Positions 1 through 8,122 of a DNA stretch of 64,000 bases are shown piece after piece. Both the position numbers and the translations under genes were made by a program. How positions within the stretch are numbered: position 1 is the stretch's first letter; the number at the start of each line of letters is the position of its first letter. The stretch is from Clostridia bacterium (GTDB lineage Bacteria; Bacillota; Clostridia; Christensenellales; CAG-138): assembly GCA_030526425.1 (NCBI GenBank), contig JAUNCT010000004.1:42971-106970 (forward strand), written 5' to 3'. Under the pieces are notes generated by a model. It searched no databases and was not told the DNA's origin. It saw nothing but the letters and a program-made list of their open reading frames with translations.

Positions 1-47
1 ACAACAGTAACCGCAATAACAACAGCAACCGCAACAACCGCGGATAA
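1..47 (+). CDS. C-terminal tail of an upstream protein (5' truncated by window)
   Basis: An open frame enters from the left edge and stops with TAA at 45-47. The 14 visible codons encode only Asn, Ser, Arg and Gly, in an N/R/S repeat pattern. The stop lies 12 bases before the ATG of the MacB-like ATPase, so it is probably the first gene of the same operon. In MacB-type systems that position is usually held by the HlyD/RND-type periplasmic adaptor, and such adaptors in Firmicutes can end in low-complexity tails. The adaptor assignment is inference from position; only the tail is seen. Confidence 0.5.
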   Translation, partial: NSNRNNNSNRNNRG

Positions 48-59
48 CGGAGCACCGCC

Positions 60-752
60 ATGCTGAAGCTCGAACATATCACCAAAACCTTTTTCGTGGG
101 CGACGAGCCGGTCTACGCCCTGCGGGATGTGAACCTGCATGTCAAGCCTTACGAATTCGTTGCCATCTGCGGTCCCTCGGGCAGCGGCAAAACCACGCTG
201 ATGAATATCATGGGGTGCCTCGACACCGCGGACACCGGAAGCTATCTGCTCGATGGGATCGACATCAACGACTGCACCGACGAGGAGCTTTCGGACATCC
301 GTTCCCGGAAGATCGGTTTCGTGTTCCAGCAGTTCAACCTGCTGCCCCAGATGAGCGCGCTCGAAAACGTTGAATTGCCGATGATCTACCAGAAGGTCCC
401 GGCAAGGGAGCGGATGCAGCGCGCCAAAGCCGCACTGGAGATGGTGGGACTTGAAAACCGCATCCATCACACGCCGGAACAGCTTTCCGGCGGGCAGCAG
501 CAGCGCGTCGCGATCGCCCGCGCGTTGGCTTCGAATCAATCCGGCGTGATTTTGGCTGACGAACCGACCGGTAACCTCGACACCAAGAGCGGCAACGACA
601 TCATGCAGTATTTCACCGACCTTGCCGCCAACAAGACGCACACGGTCATCCTCATCACCCACAACCCCGAAATCGCGGAACAGGCGCAGCGCACCGTGTT
701 CGTACGCGACGGCATCCTTTACGAGAAAGCAGGAGAGAACGAGATCATATGA
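60..752 (+). CDS. MacB/LolD-type ABC transporter ATP-binding protein
   Basis: This is the cytoplasmic ATPase of a type VII (MacB-like) ABC system, which drives export of peptides, antibiotics or envelope substrates without direct translocation. The 230 residues are the usual length. Visible motifs are Walker A GPSGSGKTT near residue 39, Q-loop FQQFNLLPQ, signature LSGGQQQR near residue 142, Walker B VILADEPTGNLD and the switch histidine in LITHN. The TGN after the Walker B glutamate is typical of the MacB/LolD/FtsE group. Its TGA overlaps the ATG of the permease by 4 bases (ATGA), so the two are translationally coupled. The exported substrate cannot be told from sequence. Confidence 0.93.
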   Translation: MLKLEHITKTFFVGDEPVYALRDVNLHVKPYEFVAICGPSGSGKTTLMNIMGCLDTADTGSYLLDGIDINDCTDEELSDIRSRKIGFVFQQFNLLPQMSALENVELPMIYQKVPARERMQRAKAALEMVGLENRIHHTPEQLSGGQQQRVAIARALASNQSGVILADEPTGNLDTKSGNDIMQYFTDLAANKTHTVILITHNPEIAEQAQRTVFVRDGILYEKAGENEII

Positions 753-1915
753 TGATGTTTTTCAACTCGGTGCGCCTCGCGATGCGGAGCGTGACGAAGA
801 ACAAAATGCGCTCGTTCCTGACGATGCTCGGTATCATCATCGGCGTTATGAGCGTCGTGATGCTGATGAGCATCGCGCAAAGCGCGACCGGTTCCATCAC
901 GGGGGCGATCGCCTCGATGGGTGCGGAACTGCTGACCGTATCCATCACCGAAGAAGACATCGCCCTGACGGAGGACGACCTCTCGCCGCTGAAGGAACAC
1001 GAGTCCGTTTCCGGCGTTGCCCCCTACCTCACCGTGAGCGGCACCGTGCGCAGCGGATCGAGCTACCTGAACGTATCCGCCACGGGCGTGACGGACACCT
1101 ACCTGGACGTTGCTGACCTGAAGCTGCAGTCCGGCCGTTCCGTCGTACCGAGCGACCTCGAATGGAACACGAAGGTCGCGGTCATCGGCACGGAGATCGC
1201 GGGGACTTTGTACCAAAGCTACGACGTCATCGGCAAGACGTTCACGATGTCGAACACGATCTTCACGGTGGTCGGTCTGCTGACGGAAAGCGGTTCGGAT
1301 TCCGGCGGTTCCCTCGACAGCCGCGTGCTGATCCCGCTCACGACGGCACAGCACATTTCGGACAACACCGATATCACGACCTTCTACGTCAAAGCCGTCT
1401 CCGCCGACGCCGTTGCAGAGGTGAAGACCTATACGGAACAGCTGATGTACAGCCTGACCGGGGATGAGGACGCGTATTCGGTTTACGATCAGTCGCAGCT
1501 GCAATCCACCCTCGACAGCGTCACGGGCACGATGTCCCTGCTGTACGGCGGCATCGCGGCGATCTCGCTGCTGGTCGGCGGCATCGGCATCATGAACATC
1601 ATGCTCGTTTCCGTTGCGGAGCGCACGCGAGAGATCGGCATCCGCAAGGCCATCGGCGCGAAGCGCAAGCACATCATGATGCAGTTTCTGACGGAGGCCT
1701 GCGTGCTTTCCGTCATCGGATGTCTGATCGGTCTCGGGCTCTCGGTCGTCGGGCTTCGGGTCTACTCCCTCATCGCGAAGACGGAAACGGAGATCTACTC
1801 CATCGCCGCGACCGCTTCGCTTGCGTTCTGCTCGGTGATCGGCATTGCCTTCGGCGGATATCCCGCGGCAAAAGCCGCCGCGATGACACCGATCGACGCG
1901 CTGCAGCGCAGATGA
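749..1915 (+). CDS. MacB-like ABC transporter permease (FtsX domain)
   Basis: Membrane partner of the preceding ATPase, 388 residues. The N-terminus has the cytoplasmic helix RLAMRSVTKNKMRS followed by a transmembrane segment (about residues 20-45). A large extracytoplasmic MacB_PCD domain follows (about 50-260). The C-terminal FtsX domain (about 270-385) has three helices and the coupling motif ERTREIGIRKAIGAK near residue 292. One N-terminal plus three C-terminal helices is the MacB topology. The start overlaps the ATPase stop. The gene ends just before a bidirectional terminator, so the operon ends here. No dedicated outer-membrane partner is visible in the window. Confidence 0.92.
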   Translation: MMMFFNSVRLAMRSVTKNKMRSFLTMLGIIIGVMSVVMLMSIAQSATGSITGAIASMGAELLTVSITEEDIALTEDDLSPLKEHESVSGVAPYLTVSGTVRSGSSYLNVSATGVTDTYLDVADLKLQSGRSVVPSDLEWNTKVAVIGTEIAGTLYQSYDVIGKTFTMSNTIFTVVGLLTESGSDSGGSLDSRVLIPLTTAQHISDNTDITTFYVKAVSADAVAEVKTYTEQLMYSLTGDEDAYSVYDQSQLQSTLDSVTGTMSLLYGGIAAISLLVGGIGIMNIMLVSVAERTREIGIRKAIGAKRKHIMMQFLTEACVLSVIGCLIGLGLSVVGLRVYSLIAKTETEIYSIAATASLAFCSVIGIAFGGYPAAKAAAMTPIDALQRR

Positions 1916-1934
1916 CCACACACGAACAAGAACA

Positions 1935-1969
1935 AAAAAAGAAGAGTGCAATGCGCACTCTTCTTTTTT
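1935..1969. terminator. Bidirectional intrinsic terminator
   Basis: A 15-bp stem (1935-1949 with 1955-1969) around a 5-base loop. The stem is A-rich on its left arm and T-rich on its right arm, so either strand gives a U-tract. It lies between the convergent MacB-like operon and the DUF1002 gene and can serve both. Confidence 0.85.
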
Positions 1970-1978
1970 GTTTCGTTT

Positions 1979-3043
1979 TCAACCGAACAGGTCTTCGAGG
2001 AAACCGACGACTCCGGAGAACGGACCCTCGATATCGTTCTCATAATTGTAAACGACATCGAACAATTCGTTTTCATCGAGGTCTTCCAAGCGGCGGATGA
2101 GTTTGATCGTTTTTTTCAGTTGCTTGTCGGTCAGCTTTTCCTCGGTCGCATTGCGGAGATACGTTTTGAGCTGCTTATCCGACATCGTCGCCGTTTCACC
2201 GAGGATCTGCTTGAGACCGCCGATCAGCGCTTCCGCGGGTTCGTCTCCGATCGACCGGGACAGTTCGCCGGTGATCACCAATTCTTCCGCGCCGAGCCGC
2301 TTTGCCGCCGCGGAAAGGGTGCAATCCGTTGCGTATTCATACGCTTTGTAGATCCCCGTCAGGGCGCCGGTCCCGCTGACGGGATACGGTGCGGAGACGA
2401 TCACAAGAGCGTCGTCGATGCCCGCGGTATGCAGCGCGTTGCGGATGATCCCGTTCGTGAGATAGGTAACGTTTTTAAGCCGGATATCCAAACCCGAACC
2501 TTCCGGCAGGATCGTGATGCGCACACAGCTGAGCGCCGAACGCCCGATCTGCCCATCGGACAGGATTCCCGACAGGCACGCGCGTTCTTCGCTGTTCGTC
2601 ACGGAGAGCTCGAATACCGTTCCGGGTTCGACCCCGAGGTCGGCATAGACCGCATTCCGTTGCGCGCGGGTGAGATCGGCACCCATGGCGACACAGGTCA
2701 TTTCCGTATCATACTGCGCCGGGAGCACGCTCTCTTCCGGCACGGTTTCCACAGCGGCCTCAGTCGTTTCTTCGGGATACTCTTCGGGTTCGACCCAAGA
2801 CTCTTCCGGGTAATTCACTTCGAGGCAGAACTCTTCCGGGTCTTCCCATACTTCCCCGTCTTCGTCTTCGCCTTCGTATTCGTATTCAAAAATCGTGTTT
2901 TCGTCTGTTTCATCGTAAAACCCGGATTCGAAATAGATATCATTCAGATCGATCTCTTCCGTCCAAGGGTCTTCTTCGGCGAATGCGCCGGCGGCGCTTC
3001 CCGCGATGAACGCAAACGTGAGCAACATCGACAACCACTTCAT
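1979..3043 (-). CDS. DUF1002 domain secreted protein with acidic N-terminal region
   Basis: I start it at the ATG at 3043 because GGAGG sits 6-10 bases upstream and the resulting 354-residue protein begins with a clear Sec signal peptide (MKWLSMLLTFAF to AFA, residues 1-22). An upstream in-frame Met would bury this signal. Residues about 23-105 are extremely rich in Glu, Asp, Tyr and Pro and look disordered. From about residue 110 the sequence matches DUF1002: LTRAQRNAV, then a region with VRIT and LTNGIIRNAL, then helices with GLKQILG. DUF1002 proteins are secreted or membrane-associated Firmicutes proteins of unknown function. It is monocistronic, between the shared terminator and its own extended -10 promoter. 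Confidence 0.85.
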   Translation of the reverse strand: MKWLSMLLTFAFIAGSAAGAFAEEDPWTEEIDLNDIYFESGFYDETDENTIFEYEYEGEDEDGEVWEDPEEFCLEVNYPEESWVEPEEYPEETTEAAVETVPEESVLPAQYDTEMTCVAMGADLTRAQRNAVYADLGVEPGTVFELSVTNSEERACLSGILSDGQIGRSALSCVRITILPEGSGLDIRLKNVTYLTNGIIRNALHTAGIDDALVIVSAPYPVSGTGALTGIYKAYEYATDCTLSAAAKRLGAEELVITGELSRSIGDEPAEALIGGLKQILGETATMSDKQLKTYLRNATEEKLTDKQLKKTIKLIRRLEDLDENELFDVVYNYENDIEGPFSGVVGFLEDLFG

Positions 3044-3087
3044 GTGGGGACCTCCGTATCGGGTTTGCTTGCGCTTTATCGTTTCAA

Positions 3088-3093
3088 AGTATA
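3088..3093 (-). promoter_or_regulatory. Extended -10 promoter of the DUF1002 gene
   Basis: On the minus strand TATACT is preceded by TGC (extended -10, TGn). No good -35 hexamer is seen 17 bases upstream. It lies about 45 bases upstream of the chosen start codon. Confidence 0.5.
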
Positions 3094-3170
3094 GCATAAG
3101 CCCGGCTTTTCCTTCCACGCGGGCAATGTTAACTTTTGGTGAAAGCACCTCCGAAAAAAAGAAAAAACTT

Positions 3171-3198
3171 TTGGATTTGCTATTGAATTTAGTATGCT
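3171..3198 (+). promoter_or_regulatory. Promoter of the amino acid ABC operon
   Basis: TTGGAT (3171-3176), a 16-base spacer and TATGCT (3193-3198). An inverted repeat TTAGTA/TACTAA (3189-3194 and 3211-3216) straddles the predicted start site and encloses the small palindrome GTAAATTAC; it could be an operator. No gene for a regulator is adjacent. Confidence 0.5.
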
Positions 3199-3246
3199 AA
3201 AGTGGTAAATTACTAACATACAAAATCAAAGAACGGAGAAACCACC

Positions 3247-4062
3247 ATGAAAAAGACCATGAGATCGATCGTTGCACTGTTGCTCGTCCTCGCATTCGCG
3301 CTGACCGCCACCGTTGCTTTTGCCGCAGATGACGACGCGGCATACATCAAAGAAAAAGGCAAGATGCTCATCGGCATCACCATTTTCGACCCGATGAACT
3401 ACTACGACGACAACGGCAAGCTCATCGGCTTCGACACCGAATTCGCCGAAGCGGTTTGCGCCAAGCTCGGCGTTGCTCCGGAGTTCGTTGAGATCAACTG
3501 GGACACCAAGGAGATCGAGCTGAACGCGAAGAGCATCGACTGCATCTGGAACGGTATGACCATCACCGAGGAGCGCAAAGAGAACATGGAGTTCTCCGCA
3601 GCGTACATCCGCAACAAGCAGGTCATCGTCATCCGCACCGAAAACGCCGCGAAGTACACCGATACCGCAAGCCTGTCCGGCGCGACCATCGTCGCCGAGA
3701 TCAGCTCCGCAGGTGAAGAAGCCATCCTCGCCGACGAGAACCTCTCCAAGGGTACCTACATCGCTTGCGGCAAACAGGCGGACACCCTGCTCGAAGTCAA
3801 AGCCGGCACCGCCGATGCAGCCGTCATCGACTATGTCATGGCGAAGTCCATGGTCGGCGAAGGCACCGATTACGCCGACATGATGATCGTCGAAGGCGTT
3901 GACCTCGCCGTGGAAGAGTACGGAATCGGCTTCCGCAAGGGCAGCACGATGGCCGCCGAAGTCGATGCGCAGTTCAAAGCGCTCATCGAAGACGGTACGA
4001 TGGCCGCCATCGCGGAAAAGTACGGTCAGGCCGATGTTCTCATCACCGATATCGCGAAATAA
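3247..4062 (+). CDS. Amino acid ABC transporter substrate-binding protein (SBP family 3)
   Basis: Extracytoplasmic receptor for a polar amino acid or cystine-type substrate, 271 residues. A Sec signal peptide runs to about residue 26 (AFA|ADD) with no lipobox cysteine. The mature part has the family-3 hallmarks: GKMLIGITIFDPMNYYDDNG, then IGFDTEFAEAVCAKLG, then WNGMTITEERKENMEFS, and the C-terminal YGIGFRKGS. SD AACGGAGAA precedes the ATG. It is the first gene of an SBP-permease-ATPase operon. A stable hairpin lies between it and the permease, which may raise SBP transcript levels. Substrate not resolvable; glutamine, cystine or a basic amino acid are all possible. Confidence 0.93.
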   Translation: MKKTMRSIVALLLVLAFALTATVAFAADDDAAYIKEKGKMLIGITIFDPMNYYDDNGKLIGFDTEFAEAVCAKLGVAPEFVEINWDTKEIELNAKSIDCIWNGMTITEERKENMEFSAAYIRNKQVIVIRTENAAKYTDTASLSGATIVAEISSAGEEAILADENLSKGTYIACGKQADTLLEVKAGTADAAVIDYVMAKSMVGEGTDYADMMIVEGVDLAVEEYGIGFRKGSTMAAEVDAQFKALIEDGTMAAIAEKYGQADVLITDIAK

Positions 4063-4101
4063 TCACATCATCATCAACACCCGAATCATCTCGGACATTC
4101 A

Positions 4102-4128
4102 GCGGGAGCCGCGCAACACGGCTCCCGC
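4102..4128 (+). other. Hairpin between SBP gene and permease gene
   Basis: A 10-bp perfect stem (4102-4111 with 4119-4128) around a 7-base loop, without a following T-run. Because it lacks a U-tract it is more likely an mRNA-stabilising or pausing element than a terminator. Comparable hairpins follow the SBP genes at 14091 and 27083. Confidence 0.6.
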
Positions 4129-4164
4129 AGTGTCGGTTCTCCGTCATTCGAGAAAGGAATCCAA

Positions 4165-4812
4165 ATGCCGTTTTCAACCGTAACCCTGCGCCTGCTGGAG
4201 GGCTTCGGCGTCACTGTGCAGATCTTTCTGATCACGCTCGCCGCCGCACTTCCGCTGGGTCTCGTACTTTCGTTCTGCACGATGTCGAAATTCGCACCGC
4301 TGCGCTGGCTGACCAAGACGCTCGTGTGGATCATCCGCGGGACTCCGCTGATGCTTCAGGTCATCATCGTGTTCTACGGACCCGGACTGATGTTCGGCTC
4401 CAAAGCCATCCCCCGCCTGAACGCGGTGCTCATCGCCTTCATCATCAATTACTCCTGTTATTTTTCCGAGATCTACCGCGGCGGTATCGAAAGCATCCCG
4501 AAAGGGCAATACGAAGCAGGCGCCGTGCTCGGCATGACGAAGACGCAGGTCTTCTTCCGCGTCATCCTGCTGCAGGTCGTCAAACGCATCGTCGCCCCGA
4601 TCGGCAACGAGATCATCACCCTCGTCAAGGACACCTCGCTTGCGCGGATCATCGCCGTGAAGGAGATCATCATGATGGCTCAGGAGTACATCACCTCGAA
4701 AGCACTCATCTGGCCGCTGTTCTACTCCGGCGCTTTCTACCTTCTGTTCTGCGGTCTGCTGACGCTGTTGCTCCGCGCCGTGGAAAAGAAACTCGACTAT
4801 TTTACGGTATAA
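4165..4812 (+). CDS. Amino acid ABC transporter permease (HisM/GlnP family)
   Basis: Inner-membrane permease, 215 residues, four or five predicted helices. It has the family's N-terminal start pattern (LRLLEGFGVTVQIFLITLAAALPLG), the RGTPLMLQV motif near residue 59 and the EAA coupling loop (EAGAVLGMTKTQVFFRVILLQ, about residues 117-137). The ending FTVKL-like DYFTV is usual for the family. SD GAAAGGAA precedes the ATG. One permease gene only, so it probably works as a homodimer with the SBP and the ATPase on either side. Confidence 0.93.
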   Translation: MPFSTVTLRLLEGFGVTVQIFLITLAAALPLGLVLSFCTMSKFAPLRWLTKTLVWIIRGTPLMLQVIIVFYGPGLMFGSKAIPRLNAVLIAFIINYSCYFSEIYRGGIESIPKGQYEAGAVLGMTKTQVFFRVILLQVVKRIVAPIGNEIITLVKDTSLARIIAVKEIIMMAQEYITSKALIWPLFYSGAFYLLFCGLLTLLLRAVEKKLDYFTV

Positions 4813-4818
4813 CGAACC

Positions 4819-5604
4819 ATGGCGATTCTTGAAGTCAAAAACCTGAAAAAGAACTTTGCGGGAACCGAGGTGCTCCGCGGCATCGACTTTTCGCTCGAAC
4901 GCGGAAACGTGCTGTCCATCATCGGCTCTTCCGGCAGCGGCAAAACGACCCTGCTCCGTTGCCTGAACTTTCTTGAGACCCCGACCGAGGGACAAATCGT
5001 CGTCAACGGGGAAACGCTGTTCGACGCGGCGGACCCTGCGACCCAAGCGGAAGCGCAGCTGAGAAAAAAGCGGCTCCACTTCGGGCTCGTGTTCCAGTCG
5101 TTCAATCTCTTTCCGCAGTATACGGCGCTGAAAAACGTAATGCTCGCCAAAGAACTGCTGGCAAAGGAGCGCCCCGATTACCGCGCGAACCGTGCGGCGG
5201 TCCGCAAGGAGATCGCGGAGACCGCGGAGCGTTTGCTGACCGAGGTGGGACTTGCCGACCGCATGAACCACTACCCGCACCAGCTTTCCGGCGGACAGCA
5301 GCAGCGTGTTGCGATCGCGCGGGCGCTGGCGCTCGACCCGGATATCCTTTGCTTCGACGAGCCGACGAGCGCGCTCGACCCCGAGATCACGGGTGAAGTT
5401 CTGAACGTCATCCGCGATCTGGCGAAGACGCGGAATATGACGATGATCATCGTCACGCACGAAATGAGCTTTGCACGCGAGGTCTCCGGGCGCGTTCTGT
5501 TCATGGCCGACGGCACTGTCATGGAAAAGGGGGCACCCGAAGAGCTGTTCGGAAACCCGAAAACGGAACGCCTGCGCAGCTTCCTTTCCGCGGTCCGCAC
5601 CTGA
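4819..5604 (+). CDS. Amino acid ABC transporter ATP-binding protein (GlnQ/HisP family)
   Basis: Cytoplasmic ATPase of the importer, 261 residues. It shows Walker A GSSGSGKTTLLR near residue 35, FQSFNLFPQYTALKNV Q-loop, signature LSGGQQQR near residue 155, Walker B ILCFDEPTSALDPE and H-loop IIVTHEMSFA. The motifs NLFPQ, TSALDPE and THEMSFAREV are diagnostic of the polar amino acid subfamily. It starts 6 bases after the permease stop with no strong SD of its own, suggesting translational coupling. A terminator follows, closing the three-gene operon. Confidence 0.95.
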   Translation: MAILEVKNLKKNFAGTEVLRGIDFSLERGNVLSIIGSSGSGKTTLLRCLNFLETPTEGQIVVNGETLFDAADPATQAEAQLRKKRLHFGLVFQSFNLFPQYTALKNVMLAKELLAKERPDYRANRAAVRKEIAETAERLLTEVGLADRMNHYPHQLSGGQQQRVAIARALALDPDILCFDEPTSALDPEITGEVLNVIRDLAKTRNMTMIIVTHEMSFAREVSGRVLFMADGTVMEKGAPEELFGNPKTERLRSFLSAVRT

Positions 5605-5612
5605 GAACGCAC

Positions 5613-5641
5613 GAACGCCCCGCACGGGGCGTTTTCGTTTT
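5613..5641 (+). terminator. Intrinsic terminator after amino acid ABC operon
   Basis: An 8-bp GC-rich stem (5614-5621 with 5626-5633) with tetraloop GCAC followed by TTCGTTTT. Confidence 0.85.
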
Positions 5642-5688
5642 GCCACATTTCCGTCAAGGAAATCCGCAAATCGTTCACAGGTTGTCTA

Positions 5689-5717
5689 TTGGCATCCGTT
5701 TCTCCGCGTGCTATGCT
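5689..5717 (+). promoter_or_regulatory. Promoter of the secreted-protein gene
   Basis: TTGGCA (5689-5694), 17-base spacer, TATGCT (5712-5717). It lies 40 bases upstream of the start codon at 5758. Confidence 0.65.
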
Positions 5718-5757
5718 CATGTCGTACCAAATAAATACAGAAAAGAAGGTGCAAACC

Positions 5758-6714
5758 ATGTTGAAAAAAACGATCGCCGCGGGTCTGGCGCTTTCGATGA
5801 CCCTTTCCTCTTTCGCCTTTGCCGCTGAGCGGGACTACACCGCCTATGACAAGCTGATCGCTTCCGTCGAGCAGCAGATGTCCTGCGGATGGGAAAAGAC
5901 TCCCGAAGATCTCGGTGTGAGCGTGATGCTCGAGGTCTCCCCGGAAACCACGGGATGGCTCCGCCGCGATATCGACAACAACGGCACCGATGAGCTGCTC
6001 ATCGGCGAACTGCCGCAGAAGGATTGGGACGGCGTGATCTACGATATGTTCACGCTCGACGCCGCGAACAACCCCGTGCATGTGTTTACCGGTTGGGACA
6101 GAAACCGTTGGTATCTGCTCGAGAACGGAATGCTGCGGAACGAAGGTTCGAGCGGTGCGGATAATTCCGTTACCGAATATTACACCTACAAAAGCGGCGA
6201 ACTGACGAAGGCGGAAGCCCCGAAAGACTCCGTGAAGGTCGTATCCCTCGACTTCACGCCCTTCTCTCCCGCATCCTCCGTTTCCATGGTGAACCCTTGG
6301 ACCGAAACGGACGCCAAGGATGTTCAGGATAAGACCGGTGTGACGATCGGTATCCCCGAGGGTGCCGAGAATGTCCGTTGGTTCGTGTTGGAAGATGCCG
6401 GTCTCGGAGACGCCGAATTCACGCTCAACGGAATCCCGTTCAGCGTTCGCTTCAAACTCACCGCGGAAGCCGAAGATCTTTCCGGTTTGTACTATGAAAA
6501 CTGGACGACCGAGAAAGCGACCGTCGGCTACTGCGACGCCACCGACCGCCGCGTGAAGGACGAAACGACCGGAAAGACGATCGCCAACTGCCTCTGGTTC
6601 GACCTCGTGCCCGGCATCTCCTACTCCGTCACGGCGGAAGCCGATGACCTCGACGGGTTCGACATCATTGCCGTTGCGGAACAGGTTTTCATTCCGATGC
6701 AGGGTGACGCCTGA
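5758..6714 (+). CDS. Secreted protein of unknown function
   Basis: I start it at 5758 because AGAAGGTG lies just upstream and the protein then opens with a Sec signal peptide (MLKKTIAAGLALSMTLSS to AFA, about residues 1-22, no lipobox Cys). Starting at an earlier in-frame Met would overlap the promoter. The mature 296 residues contain RRDIDNNGTDELLIGEL near residue 66, a D-x-D-x-N-G loop like EF-hand or FG-GAP calcium sites, a cluster of aromatic residues around WDRNRWYLLENG and a beta-rich C-terminus. I do not recognise a family. Monocistronic: own promoter and own terminator. Confidence 0.75.
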   Translation: MLKKTIAAGLALSMTLSSFAFAAERDYTAYDKLIASVEQQMSCGWEKTPEDLGVSVMLEVSPETTGWLRRDIDNNGTDELLIGELPQKDWDGVIYDMFTLDAANNPVHVFTGWDRNRWYLLENGMLRNEGSSGADNSVTEYYTYKSGELTKAEAPKDSVKVVSLDFTPFSPASSVSMVNPWTETDAKDVQDKTGVTIGIPEGAENVRWFVLEDAGLGDAEFTLNGIPFSVRFKLTAEAEDLSGLYYENWTTEKATVGYCDATDRRVKDETTGKTIANCLWFDLVPGISYSVTAEADDLDGFDIIAVAEQVFIPMQGDA

Positions 6715-6735
6715 CCGACGCCGCACCGATACGAC

Positions 6736-6769
6736 AAGCACGCCCTTTCCCGGGGCGTGCTTTTTCTGT
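6736..6769 (+). terminator. Intrinsic terminator
   Basis: A 10-bp stem (6736-6745 with 6753-6762) followed by TTTTCTG. It closes the secreted-protein gene. Confidence 0.85.
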
Positions 6770-6809
6770 TATACTGATTGTATCCACATTACAAAACAGG
6801 AGGACCCGT

Positions 6810-7928
6810 ATGTCCGTTGCGATCAAAAAACTCGGTTTCGGTCTGATGCGTCTGCCGAAGACGGAAGACGACAAATTCGACATGCCGCAGATCAAGGAGA
6901 TGGTGGACCGTTTCCTTGCGGCGGGTTACACCTATTTCGACACCGCCTGGGCATATGAAGGCAGCGAGACGACCATCCGCGAGGCTTTGGTCGACCGGTA
7001 TCCGCGCGAGAGCTTTTGCCTTGCGACGAAGAACGCCGCATGGATCAAATGCAACAGCCGCGAGGATGCGATCGCGCAGTTCGAGACCTCGCTCAAACTG
7101 ACGAACGCCGGATATTTCGATTATTACCTGCTGCACAACCTCGGCGCAAACCGCACGGAGCTGTTCGAAAAGTTCGGACTTTGGGATTTCTTCCTCGAGA
7201 AGAAAAAGGAGGGGCTCATCCGTCACCTCGGTTTTTCCTTCCACGACACAGCGGACAAGCTCGACGCGATCCTGACGGCGCACCCCGAAGCGGAATTCGT
7301 ACAGTTGCAGATCAACTACGCCGACTGGGAAAGCCCCACGGTGCAGTCGCGCCTCTGCTATGAAACGGCGCGCCGCCACGGGAAACCCGTGGTCGTTATG
7401 GAGCCCGTGAAAGGCGGTTTGCTCGCCGACCCGCCCGCCGCGGTGAAAGAGGTGTTCGACGCCGACGGGCTCGGGCTTTCGTACGCGGCGCGCGCAGTCC
7501 GTTTCGCGGCAAGCCGCGAAGGCGTTCTGACCGTGCTTTCCGGCATGTCGAGCATCGGACAGATGGAAGACAACCTCAAGGCAATGGAAGGCTTCGAGCG
7601 GCTTTCCGAAACGGAGTCCGCTTCCCTCGATGCGGCACGTGAGGTCATGGCGAGGATGCCGCTGATCCCCTGCACGAACTGCAAATACTGCATGAAGGTC
7701 TGCCCCGCGGGGATCGGCATCCCCGGGCTGTTTGCGGCACGCAACGGCTACACCCTGTATCAAAACATCACCAAAGCCAAGAACGACGTCCACTGGGCAA
7801 CCGCCGCCATCGGTCTTGCAAAGCCCGATGCTTGTCTCGAATGCGGCGCCTGCGAGGACGCATGCCCGCAGCACATCGGTATCCGCGACCGGCTGAAAGA
7901 GCTGACGGATACACTCGGGATCGAATAA
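6810..7928 (+). CDS. Aldo/keto reductase with C-terminal 4Fe-4S ferredoxin domain
   Basis: NAD(P)H-linked oxidoreductase, 372 residues, cytoplasmic. The N-terminal 270 residues form an AKR barrel with the tetrad in FDTAWAYEGSE (Asp and Tyr), LATK (Lys) and DYYLLHNL (His). The C-terminal part (about residues 285-360) has two cysteine clusters, CTNCKYCMKVCP and CLECGACEDACP, matching a 2x[4Fe-4S] ferredoxin-like domain. This fusion is common in anaerobes, where the clusters are thought to pass electrons to or from ferredoxin; the substrate is unknown. SD AGGAGG lies 7 bases upstream. It stands alone between terminators. Confidence 0.93.
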   Translation: MSVAIKKLGFGLMRLPKTEDDKFDMPQIKEMVDRFLAAGYTYFDTAWAYEGSETTIREALVDRYPRESFCLATKNAAWIKCNSREDAIAQFETSLKLTNAGYFDYYLLHNLGANRTELFEKFGLWDFFLEKKKEGLIRHLGFSFHDTADKLDAILTAHPEAEFVQLQINYADWESPTVQSRLCYETARRHGKPVVVMEPVKGGLLADPPAAVKEVFDADGLGLSYAARAVRFAASREGVLTVLSGMSSIGQMEDNLKAMEGFERLSETESASLDAAREVMARMPLIPCTNCKYCMKVCPAGIGIPGLFAARNGYTLYQNITKAKNDVHWATAAIGLAKPDACLECGACEDACPQHIGIRDRLKELTDTLGIE

Positions 7929-7934
7929 GCAAAA

Positions 7935-7969
7935 CACCCGGTCTCCCGCATGGGGACCGGGTATTTTTT
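7935..7969 (+). terminator. Intrinsic terminator
   Basis: Stem 7935-7946 with 7952-7962 (loop GCAT region), followed by ATTTTTTC. Closes the aldo/keto reductase gene. Confidence 0.85.
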
Positions 7970-8043
7970 CGCCTTGCCGGGACCGGTCTCACCGCCGCTT
8001 TCCGGAGCCGTTCCGGTTTGGGCTTTCCGGTAAAAAACGACAG

Positions 8044-8110
8044 TTGACACAAAGGGTCCGTTGTGTTTCAATATTATCCGAAAGTTTAGTAAGTGTAAAC
8101 CCAATGTTTA
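8044..8110 (+). promoter_or_regulatory. Promoter region with inverted repeats, upstream of XRE-cupin regulator and pot operon
   Basis: A consensus -35 TTGACA is at 8044-8049; the -10 is not clear (TATTAT at 8072-8077 is 22 bases away, AATATT is nearer). Two inverted repeats are present: ACACAA/TTGTGT (8047-8052 and 8061-8066), overlapping the -35, and GTTTA/TAAAC (8084-8088 and 8096-8100), with a further TGTTTA at 8105-8110 next to the SD. These are good candidates for operators bound by the regulator encoded immediately downstream. Confidence 0.5.
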
Positions 8111-8122
8111 GGAGTGCAAGAC

